Positions 1 to 5,274 of a stretch of 5,274 bases of DNA are shown here, piece after piece. This DNA comes from Alcaligenaceae bacterium (GTDB taxonomy: Bacteria > Pseudomonadota > Gammaproteobacteria > Burkholderiales > Burkholderiaceae). The position numbers and the translations under genes are program-made. The DNA lies in contig CANFEI010000111.1 in NCBI GenBank assembly GCA_947445495.1, forward strand, positions 1 to 5,274, in the 5' to 3' direction. Numbering within the stretch: position 1 is the stretch's first letter; the number at the start of each line of letters is the position of its first letter. The notes below the pieces were generated by a model. That model was not told where the DNA came from. It searched no databases and saw nothing but the letters and a program-made list of their open reading frames with translations.

Positions 1-270
1 CAAGCACTTTTCTCTCCACGAGCGGTCGCTCTTGTCGGGGCCTCTGGTAATTTGCAGAAAAATACTGCGCGACCCATGCGCTTTATGCGCAAACATGGAT
101 TCGCGGGGCAGATTTACCCAATTAACCGCACGCAGTCTGAAATCATGGGAGCAAGGGCCTACGCAGACCTTTCTGAACTGCCCGACCCCACAATTTACTC
201 CGATGGCTTTAGAGAAACCGGACAAGCCAAAAAAGTTATCGCTGTGGATGGATTGGTGAGATTGGCATGA
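1..270 (+). pseudogene. Remnant of ADP-forming acyl-CoA synthetase (acetate--CoA ligase family), internally deleted
   Basis: The frame is open from base 1 to the TGA at 268-270, giving 89 codons; the true start is probably a few codons off the left edge. Residues 3-62 read like the N-terminal CoA-binding (Rossmann) domain of acyl-CoA synthetases: LFSPRAVALVGASG, then RPMRFMRKHGFAGQIYPIN, then AYADLSELPD. Intact members run to roughly 700 residues, with CoA-ligase and ATP-grasp domains following. Here the text jumps after about residue 63 to IYSDGFRETG, which resembles a later GFxEtG motif of the same domain. From about residue 79 it reads VIAVDGLVRLA, which resembles the last strand of the ATP-grasp domain. 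The simplest reading is a gene collapsed by internal deletions that happen to stay in frame. It lacks any ATP-binding or phosphohistidine region, so it cannot be a working ligase. Its stop overlaps the transporter start as ATGA. The CoA-domain identity is firm; the origin of the last 25 residues is inferred. Confidence 0.75.
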
Positions 271-1523
271 CAACCCAAGGCGATACAGTGCCGCAACACT
301 CGAGCTCGCCCGAAAAAAATGTACTTGGTTTCGCGCGATTCCTGGGGATTGCTCAAATCTGCTCCTATGGCACGATTTATTACGCCTTCCCGCTCATTGT
401 TCTAGCGATGCAACAAGAGCTAGGCTGGTCAAAGTCAGATGTATACGGTGCACTCACGGTCGGCTTATTACTGGCTGCAGCGTTGGCCTACCCTGTTGGG
501 GTGGCCATCGACCGAGGCTTTGGTCGGCACGTCCTTTGTCTTTGCTCCCTTATCGCAGCCTTGTTGTTTATTGCCTGGTCGACCGTCACAAACCTTTTTG
601 TGTTCTATGTGATTGCGGCTGCGATGGGCGCACTACAGGCGGCGATTTTGTATGAATCTGCGTTCGCAGTCTTGGCGCGACGCGTGGGTCCACAACACTC
701 CCGCGCAGGCATCACAACTATCACACTCTGGGCAGGTTTTGCCAGTACGGTTTTCATCCCGCTCGAACAATTCTTAATGGATGGCTGGGGTTGGCGCGCC
801 TCTCTGTGGGTGTTGGCCGCCGTCAACCTCGCTTGTGCCGCCGGCTACTGGCACTGGATTAGGCCAGAACGAGATGCCGTGCATGCCGCGCAGGCCGACA
901 CAAAAGCTGAGAATATCGCCCGCGATAAATCTATTGTTCATGCGGCGTTGCGTAACACCGTATTTTGGTTGCTATTGATCGCGCTCACGGTCTACTCCAT
1001 GGTCTTTTCTATCTTTACTTATCATATGTACCCGATGCTGCTTGACAAGCAAATCCCCGTGGGAGAGGTTGTTTTCGTGTTATCGATTATTGGACCGGCG
1101 CAAGTGCTGGGCAGAATCATTATTAGTCGCTTCGCCAGCCGAGTATCCATGCGCACGCTAGGCTCACTCATGCTGAGCCTTTTCCCGTTTATCTTCGCTG
1201 CCTTCATCCCTGACTCACCGGGGTTCCTCTTCATTGCAATCCTGTTCGCCATCTACGGACTCGCAAATGGGATCTTCACCATCGTGCGCGCGCAAGTCGT
1301 TCCAGAAATGCTGAGCAAGCACGCCTATGGCGCGCTCAACGGACTCATCACCATCCCCACGATCGTGGCACGTGCCGTCGGACCTGTCCTCGCGGCCTGG
1401 CTATGGGCGATTGATCAGTCTTACGATATCGTCCTGATTGCTCAGGTCGGTGCTGCGGTACTTCTGGCCGTATTGTTTTGGGCGGCCAACCTCACTAGCC
1501 GACTGCATCCGCCGTCACTCTAA
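267..1523 (+). CDS. MFS transporter, 12 predicted membrane segments
   Basis: This is a 418-residue inner-membrane transporter of the major facilitator superfamily, of the usual length. Hydrophobic segments fall at about residues 22-46, 58-80, 87-106, 109-136, 148-170, 176-197, 229-256, 266-288, 298-313, 318-340, 351-379 and 387-408. A charged linker at 198-226 separates the two six-helix halves. The loop between segments 2 and 3 carries the MFS motif A form GVAIDRGFGR (78-87). The N-terminal 20 residues are polar and cytoplasmic, with no signal peptide. The ATG at 267 overlaps the preceding stop (ATGA), and GGTGAG at 255-260 is a good ribosome site, so translation is probably coupled to the upstream remnant. 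The substrate cannot be read from the sequence. The amidase 27 bases downstream and the CoA-ligase remnant upstream suggest an organic acid or amide taken up as a carbon or nitrogen source (inference). Confidence 0.93.
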   Translation: MTTQGDTVPQHSSSPEKNVLGFARFLGIAQICSYGTIYYAFPLIVLAMQQELGWSKSDVYGALTVGLLLAAALAYPVGVAIDRGFGRHVLCLCSLIAALLFIAWSTVTNLFVFYVIAAAMGALQAAILYESAFAVLARRVGPQHSRAGITTITLWAGFASTVFIPLEQFLMDGWGWRASLWVLAAVNLACAAGYWHWIRPERDAVHAAQADTKAENIARDKSIVHAALRNTVFWLLLIALTVYSMVFSIFTYHMYPMLLDKQIPVGEVVFVLSIIGPAQVLGRIIISRFASRVSMRTLGSLMLSLFPFIFAAFIPDSPGFLFIAILFAIYGLANGIFTIVRAQVVPEMLSKHAYGALNGLITIPTIVARAVGPVLAAWLWAIDQSYDIVLIAQVGAAVLLAVLFWAANLTSRLHPPSL

Positions 1524-1550
1524 CCCTCCCTCGACTGAATTGAGGCTCAC

Positions 1551-3023
1551 ATGAATGCTCGATCGCAAACGTCCACTGCTGAACCTGTATCCGACATCGT
1601 TTCTATGGACGCGGTCGGCCTATCCAAGGCGATTCATCGACGCGATATATCCTGCGTCGAAGTGCTTGATGCCTACCTCGCTCAGATCGACCGCCTTAAT
1701 CCGCAGGTCAATGCCATCGTAGCCATGCCTGCGCGAGAGGGCTTGCACGCGCAAGCAACAGAGCGCGACAAGCAACTGACCAACAAGCAAAGTCTCGGCC
1801 CGCTGCACGGTTTTCCACAAGCCCCAAAGGACATCGCCCCTTTAGCGGGTCTGGTCACTACCAATGGATCCCCTATTTTCGCGGGTCAAATCACAAAAGT
1901 GGATTCTGCTGCGAATGCGCGAGTCCGAGAAAGCGGTGCAATCTTCATTGGGCGAACCAACTCGCCAGAGTTCGGACTCGGTGCCCACACCTACAACCGT
2001 GTCTATGGCATCACCCGCAATGCGTTCAATCCCGCACACTCAGCCGGCGGCAGCAGTGGTGGCGCAGGCGTGGCGCTCGCCCTACGCATGCTTCCCGTCG
2101 CCGATGGTTCAGACATGATGGGCTCGCTACGCGTGCCTGCCGCATTCAACAACGTCTTCGGTTTTAGGCCCTCCGTTGGGTGTGTGCCACACGGCCCAGG
2201 CGATGACGTGTTTTTTCAGCAATTTAGTGTGACGGGCCCGATGGCGCGCAACGTGCCAGACCTCGCTCTGCTATTAGGCGTTCAAGCGGGCTTTGATCCC
2301 CGACTCCCACTGACCCGTCGGCAAGATGATCCACGCCTCTTTGCACAGCCTTTAGAACGCGACATGCGTGGCGTACGCATCGGCTGGCTGGGTGATCTGG
2401 GCGGGCACCTGCCCATGGACCCTGAGTTATTGGCGCTGACACAAGGTTCGCTAGAGCATTTCAAAGCGATCGGATGCGTCGTGGAGGCCGCAACACCACG
2501 CTTCGATTTTGAACAACTATGGCGCGCCTGGATTACGCTACGCAGCTTCACCTTTTCAGGCGGGCACGCGCAGCACTACCACGACAGCGCACGACGCAGC
2601 CAACTCAAACCTGAAGCGATTTGGGAAATCGAGCGCGGTCTCGCGCTGACTGGACCAGAGATCTTTGAGGCAGCAAAAGTTCGGACGGCTTGGTACCAAG
2701 AGTTGGTGCGACTCTTTCAGCAGTTTGACTTTCTTGTCATGCCAACCACTCAAATTTTTCCGTTTGAGGCACAAGAGCACTGGCCAAAAGAGCTCGCCGG
2801 CAAGAGGATGGACACCTACCACCGCTGGATGCAATCCGTCGTTCCAGTCACCATGACAGGCTTACCCACGTTGGGTGCCCCCGCAGGCTTTGGAACTGCG
2901 GGCTTGCCGGCCGGCATCCAAATGATTGGCCCCGCCCAGACAGACTTCTCGGTTTTACAATTAGGTCACGCCTACGATCTAGCGAGTCAGTTCTCTCGGG
3001 TGCGAAGCCCCCTACTCGATTAG
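1551..3023 (+). CDS. Amidase (amidase-signature family hydrolase)
   Basis: This 490-residue cytoplasmic hydrolase belongs to the amidase-signature (GatA/amidase) family, which cleaves carboxamides to the acid and ammonia. The Ser-cisSer-Lys triad is visible: K93 in GFPQAPKD, S168 in AGGSSGG (165-171) and nucleophile S192 in DGSDMMGSLRVPA (185-197). The spacings (75 and 24 residues) match GatA. Length is normal for the family and there is no signal peptide. The segment around the nucleophile departs from the common DGTDTGGSIRIPA form, having MM where TG is usual, but I recall the same variation in related Burkholderiales amidases, so it looks like a subfamily mark and not damage. It should not be called GatA: there is no gatB or gatC nearby and the context is catabolic. 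GAGG at 1542-1545 lies 5 bases before the ATG. It follows the transporter by 27 bases and is probably in the same operon. The true substrate is unknown. Confidence 0.93.
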   Translation: MNARSQTSTAEPVSDIVSMDAVGLSKAIHRRDISCVEVLDAYLAQIDRLNPQVNAIVAMPAREGLHAQATERDKQLTNKQSLGPLHGFPQAPKDIAPLAGLVTTNGSPIFAGQITKVDSAANARVRESGAIFIGRTNSPEFGLGAHTYNRVYGITRNAFNPAHSAGGSSGGAGVALALRMLPVADGSDMMGSLRVPAAFNNVFGFRPSVGCVPHGPGDDVFFQQFSVTGPMARNVPDLALLLGVQAGFDPRLPLTRRQDDPRLFAQPLERDMRGVRIGWLGDLGGHLPMDPELLALTQGSLEHFKAIGCVVEAATPRFDFEQLWRAWITLRSFTFSGGHAQHYHDSARRSQLKPEAIWEIERGLALTGPEIFEAAKVRTAWYQELVRLFQQFDFLVMPTTQIFPFEAQEHWPKELAGKRMDTYHRWMQSVVPVTMTGLPTLGAPAGFGTAGLPAGIQMIGPAQTDFSVLQLGHAYDLASQFSRVRSPLLD

Positions 3024-3073
3024 CCGTAAGGTCTATTTTTACGGACTGATCGAGGCAAGTTAATATCTCGCTG

Positions 3074-3853
3074 ATGAACCAGACCGCACCGATCGCACTT
3101 GTGACAGGCGCAGCCAAGCGCTTGGGCAGACATATTGCACTCGCTCTCGCTCGCGAGGGGTGGGATATCGTCGTGCATTATGGTCGCGCGCAAGATGAAG
3201 CGACGCAGCTCGTCCAAGACATTAGAACCTTAGGTCGACGCGCTTGCGCAGTGCAGGCTGACTTAAGCGATCCCTCGCAAGTCGACACCCTCATCGAGCG
3301 ATGCATAGCCGAAATCGGTCTGCCAGAGTGTCTCGTCAACAATGCCTCGATGTTCGAATACGACGATGCCAAGACATTTACGTGCGCCAAGCTTCAAGCG
3401 CATATGCAAGTCAATGTGGCGGCCCCCGTTGCACTCGCTACTGCACTCCACCAAGCGCACTGTGCAACGACGTCGCACACGGCAACCCCAGCGGTCGTCA
3501 TCAACATATTGGATCAAAAGCTCGCCAATCCCAATCCAGACTTTCTGTCCTACACGCTCTCCAAAGCCGCCCTGCAAGAAGCTACCCGTTTGCTTGCCCA
3601 AGCACTTGCACCGCAATGTCGTGTGGTAGGCTTGGCGCCTGGCTTGACTCTTGTATCGGGCGATCAGACAGAAGTTGGCTTCCACGCCGCCCATCGTCTA
3701 ACGCCGCTTGGAAAATCTTCCACACCCGACGACATTGCCCAGGCCGTTGTCTATCTCGCACGCGCGCACGCCATCACAGGAACAACACTTTTTGTGGATG
3801 GCGGCCAGCACCTTAAACCTTCGGAACGTGATGTCATGTTCCTGACTTCCTGA
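3074..3853 (+). CDS. SDR-family reductase of the pteridine reductase (PTR1/FolM-like) type
   Basis: This 259-residue Rossmann-fold oxidoreductase is of classical short-chain dehydrogenase length. The cofactor loop is TGAAKRLGR (11-19), with Arg16 where most SDRs have Gly. That form is characteristic of PTR1 pteridine reductases, as is NNAS (89-92) in place of NNAG. The active site shows D147, Y160 and K164 (ILDQ, SYTLSK). The 13-residue gap from Asp to Tyr equals that of the PTR1 Asp-Tyr-Lys triad, with Asp replacing the usual SDR serine. HYGR (35-38) at the end of strand 2 favours NADPH. APG (188-190) and VDGG (241-244) close the fold, and a short tail follows. The likely reaction is NADPH reduction of dihydro- or quinoid pterins (dihydromonapterin or dihydrobiopterin), possibly also dihydrofolate. 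folB 8 bases downstream supports a pterin role. The ATG fits the family N-terminus, but no good Shine-Dalgarno lies close to it; GAGG at 3052-3055 is 18 bases away. The exact substrate is inferred. Confidence 0.88.
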   Translation: MNQTAPIALVTGAAKRLGRHIALALAREGWDIVVHYGRAQDEATQLVQDIRTLGRRACAVQADLSDPSQVDTLIERCIAEIGLPECLVNNASMFEYDDAKTFTCAKLQAHMQVNVAAPVALATALHQAHCATTSHTATPAVVINILDQKLANPNPDFLSYTLSKAALQEATRLLAQALAPQCRVVGLAPGLTLVSGDQTEVGFHAAHRLTPLGKSSTPDDIAQAVVYLARAHAITGTTLFVDGGQHLKPSERDVMFLTS

Positions 3854-3861
3854 ACCCCTCC

Positions 3862-4260
3862 ATGATCCCAACCTCTGCGCAACACCCAAGCCTTCATCAC
3901 TGCCGACGCCTCTTCCTTCGTGATTTTGAAGTAAATATGAATATTGGAGTGCACGACTTTGAAAAGAAAGGCGAGCAACGCGTCATCGTGAACGTTGATT
4001 TATACGTACCGCTACAAAACAATACCCCGCAGTCGGACGATCTAGCGGAGGTGGTCGATTACGACTTCATGCGCCAGACAATTGCAAACATCATCGCGGG
4101 TGGGCACATACATCTACAAGAGACGCTTTGCGACGAAATTGCAGCGAGGATGCTCGCGCACCCCCTTGTTTTTGCCACAAGGGTATCAACCGAAAAGCCT
4201 GATGTGTATCCGGATTGCAACAGTGTGGGGGTTGAGGTTTTTAAGCTAAAGAATAACTAA
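3862..4260 (+). CDS. folB: Dihydroneopterin aldolase FolB
   Basis: This 132-residue cytoplasmic enzyme of folate biosynthesis converts 7,8-dihydroneopterin to 6-hydroxymethyl-7,8-dihydropterin and glycolaldehyde; family members form tunnel-fold oligomers. The family hallmarks are present in order: RLFLRDFEV strand (16-24), NIGVHDFEKKGEQR (27-40) with the substrate-side Glu34, VVDYDF (64-69) with Tyr67, LQETLCDEIA (85-94) with the pterin-anchoring Glu87, and STEKPD (109-114) with the catalytic Lys112. The closing GVEVFKLK strand is intact. The wording resembles Burkholderiales FolB closely. The paralogue FolX (dihydroneopterin triphosphate epimerase) shares the fold, but the Lys/Glu set fits FolB. 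The ATG at 3862 has no Shine-Dalgarno (the bases before it are ACCCCTCC). It lies 8 bases past the reductase stop, so reinitiation by coupled ribosomes is likely. A later ATG at 3937 would cut off the first strand and is rejected. Confidence 0.95.
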   Translation: MIPTSAQHPSLHHCRRLFLRDFEVNMNIGVHDFEKKGEQRVIVNVDLYVPLQNNTPQSDDLAEVVDYDFMRQTIANIIAGGHIHLQETLCDEIAARMLAHPLVFATRVSTEKPDVYPDCNSVGVEVFKLKNN

Positions 4261-4431
4261 TATCAATGAATTAAATACACAAAAAATCAGTTGTTTAATT
4301 TAGATTATCTAGTACATCGATACAATATAAAGTAGTACATCATAGTTTGATATGCGCTGAAAGTAGCATCAGCACGCACCCGACATAATGAAAATAACGT
4401 GCGACTGGGCAGTGCATTGCTTTGAGATAGA
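4261..4431. other. AT-rich convergent intergenic gap without a recognisable gene
   Basis: This stretch lies between the folB stop and the tRNA terminator hairpin. The first ~85 bases (4261-4345) are much richer in A and T than the surrounding genes; the rest (about 4350-4430) returns to mixed composition. I see no open frame with a ribosome site, no RNA gene and no insertion-sequence ends. A 9-base direct repeat TAGTACATC occurs at 4310-4318 and 4333-4341. An A/T-only hairpin (4267-4277 with 4292-4302, two G-U pairs, 14-base loop) is too weak to be called a terminator. In many Burkholderiales, as I recall, ttcA or another gene follows folB; none is present here. Confidence 0.7.
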
Positions 4432-4465
4432 AAATGGGTCTTAGGTGTAAACCTAAGACCCATTT
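4432..4465 (-). terminator. Rho-independent terminator of tRNA-Pro, possibly bidirectional
   Basis: The arms 4432-4446 and 4451-4465 form a perfect 15-bp stem (core ATGGGTCTTAGGT with ACCTAAGACCCAT) closed by a 4-base loop at 4447-4450. Read on the minus strand, it begins 4 bases after the CCA end of the tRNA and the stem runs out into TTTTCTAT, as expected of an intrinsic terminator. Read on the plus strand it is followed by TTTATATT, a weaker U-tract, so it could also stop transcripts coming from folB about 170 bases upstream. Confidence 0.9.
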
Positions 4466-4469
4466 ATAT

Positions 4470-4546
4470 TGGTCGGGGCGGTGGGATTCGAACTCACGAC
4501 CCTCTGCTCCCAAAGCAGATGCGCTACCAGGCTGCGCTACGCCCCG
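4470..4546 (-). tRNA. tRNA-Pro (anticodon UGG)
   Basis: The minus strand folds into a full 77-base tRNA with an encoded CCA end. The acceptor stem CGGGGCG pairs with CGCCCCG, with A as discriminator. The D-stem is GCGC/GCGC and the anticodon stem TCTGC/GCAGA. The anticodon loop TTTGGGA carries UGG at 4510-4512, reading CCA and, by wobble, other proline codons. The variable loop has 5 bases and the T-loop TTCGAAT is standard. The T-stem GTGAG/CCCAC has one A-C mismatch at the fourth pair (52-62; plus-strand 4494 and 4484). The gene starts 30 bases after the pstB stop on the same strand and ends just before a strong terminator. It may be read both from the pst operon and from its own promoter. 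Confidence 0.97.
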
Positions 4547-4555
4547 AAGTCAGAC

Positions 4556-4564
4556 ACTATAACA
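4556..4564 (-). promoter_or_regulatory. Candidate extended -10 promoter for tRNA-Pro
   Basis: On the minus strand the pstB-tRNA gap contains TGTTATAGT: a TATAGT -10 hexamer (4561-4556) preceded by the TGn extended -10 element. Initiation about 7 bases on would fall around 4549, a few bases before the tRNA 5' end at 4546, leaving a very short leader. No convincing -35 element is seen; the best-placed hexamer, TTCGGT at 4585-4580, overlaps the end of pstB and matches poorly. The spacing and extended element make a promoter plausible, not certain. Confidence 0.45.
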
Positions 4565-4576
4565 GATTCTTGCTAA

Positions 4577-5274
4577 TCAACCGAATCGGCCCGTGATGTA
4601 GTCCTCAGTTTCTTTACGCTGGGGCTTCACAAAGATCTTGTCCGTGGCACCAAACTCAACCAGTTCTCCGAGATACATAAAGGCCGTAAAGTCTGATACC
4701 CGTGCAGCCTGTTGCATGTTGTGCGTCACGATCGCCACGGTGTAGTCCGACTTAAGCTCATGCAACAGATCTTCAACTTTTGCAGTAGAAATAGGATCAA
4801 GCGCGGAGGTGGGCTCGTCTAGCAAGATCACTGAGGGTTTGACCGCCACCGAACGTGCGATACACAGGCGCTGTTGCTGCCCACCCGACAACGATAAACC
4901 GCTTTGACCAAGCTTGTCCTTTACTTCTCCCCATAACGCTGCCTTGGTAAGCGCCCATTCCACACGCTCGTCCATATCGGCCTTGTTCAAGCTTTGGTAG
5001 AGACGGACACCAAACGCGATGTTGTCATAGATCGACATCGGGAAAGGGGTTGGCTTTTGAAACACCATGCCGATACGGGCACGAAGCATATTCAAATCTT
5101 GCTTATCATCCAGAATATTCTGGCCATAAAAATTGATCTGTCCCTCAGCTCTTTGACCCGGGTACAAGCTGTACATCCGGTTGATCGCACGTAGCAGCGT
5201 TGACTTACCGCAGCCCGATGGTCCGATGAAAGCGGTGACTTTCCTTTCGGCAATATCCAAATGGATATTTTTAA
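4577..5274 (-). CDS. pstB: Phosphate ABC transporter ATP-binding protein PstB (5' end beyond window)
   Basis: This is the cytoplasmic ATPase that drives high-affinity phosphate uptake with PstA and PstC in the inner membrane and periplasmic PstS. The frame is open to the right edge, so the start is outside; 231 residues are visible and about 25 are missing relative to the ~257-residue E. coli protein. The first visible residues KNIHLDIAE match the strand before Walker A, so a TTG codon at 5260 is internal and not a start. In fragment numbering: Walker A GPSGCGKS (17-24), Q-loop Gln72 in [14 protein letters not shown] signature LSGGQQQR (128-135), Walker B VILLDEP (148-154) and H-loop His184 in THN. 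The family-typical [15 protein letters not shown] and C-terminal EDYITGRFG are intact. phoU usually follows pstB; here a tRNA does instead. Regulation by PhoB would act upstream of the operon, outside this window. Confidence 0.98.
   Translation of the reverse strand, partial: KNIHLDIAERKVTAFIGPSGCGKSTLLRAINRMYSLYPGQRAEGQINFYGQNILDDKQDLNMLRARIGMVFQKPTPFPMSIYDNIAFGVRLYQSLNKADMDERVEWALTKAALWGEVKDKLGQSGLSLSGGQQQRLCIARSVAVKPSVILLDEPTSALDPISTAKVEDLLHELKSDYTVAIVTHNMQQAARVSDFTAFMYLGELVEFGATDKIFVKPQRKETEDYITGRFG

Noticed and set aside
32..259. 75-codon ORF on the plus strand in the frame next to the acyl-CoA synthetase remnant
   Set aside because: It overlaps the recognisable CoA-binding domain, has no family resemblance and no ribosome site; it is a shadow frame.
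1551..3023. Calling the amidase GatA (Glu-tRNA amidotransferase subunit A)
   Set aside because: There is no gatC or gatB nearby, the nucleophile segment diverges from GatA, and the neighbours are a transporter and CoA-ligase remnant.
3024..3044. Small hairpin CCGTAA/TTACGG between amidase and reductase as a terminator
   Set aside because: The stem has only 6 bp with a 9-base loop and no U-tract after it; too weak to call.
3263..3694. 143-codon minus-strand ORF inside the reductase gene
   Set aside because: The plus-strand frame has a complete set of SDR motifs; the antisense product has a low-complexity, unrecognisable sequence.
4267..4302. AT-only hairpin just after folB as its terminator
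   Set aside because: It has no G-C pairs, two wobble pairs and a 14-base loop; the stem would be unstable and lacks a clean U-tract.
4372..4402. GCACG...CGTGC inverted repeat in the intergenic gap
   Set aside because: Five base pairs across a 21-base loop is expected by chance and has no supporting context.
4577..5260. Taking the TTG codon at 5260 as the pstB start
   Set aside because: The frame continues to the window edge with residues matching the PstB strand before Walker A, so the gene is truncated by the window and not short.

Overview
The window looks like a piece of a betaproteobacterial chromosome, most likely Burkholderiales and perhaps Alcaligenaceae. This rests on recalled family resemblance: the FolB, the amidase subfamily, and a pteridine-reductase-type SDR directly before folB are all typical of that group. 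Base composition is moderately GC-rich in the genes. The exact genus cannot be fixed from the sequence.

Layout: positions 1-4260 read on the plus strand, and 4470-5274 on the minus strand, so the two halves converge on an AT-rich gap at 4261-4431. At the left edge (1-270) is what remains of an ADP-forming acyl-CoA synthetase. It keeps the start of the CoA-binding domain, a short stretch resembling a later motif of that domain, and a tail resembling the end of the ATP-grasp domain, all in one frame. Its stop overlaps the start of an MFS transporter (267-1523), and an amidase-signature hydrolase follows (1551-3023). Together they look like a small catabolic cassette: import, amide hydrolysis and formerly CoA activation of the acid. 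The activating enzyme now appears largely deleted.

Next is a pterin pair: a PTR1/FolM-type short-chain reductase (3074-3853) and dihydroneopterin aldolase FolB (3862-4260), 8 bases apart, which suggests folate or other reduced-pterin metabolism.

On the minus strand are pstB (phosphate ABC transporter ATPase, its first ~25 codons beyond the right edge) and tRNA-Pro(UGG), which starts 30 bases after the pstB stop. A strong 15-bp hairpin just past the tRNA is a good terminator for it and could also stop transcription arriving from folB. No phoU lies directly after pstB.

I found no CRISPR array, insertion sequence, integrase, phage gene or clearly new system. The items most worth a second look are the collapsed acyl-CoA synthetase, a mismatch in the tRNA T-stem, the PTR1-type reductase next to folB, and the tRNA placed directly behind pstB.
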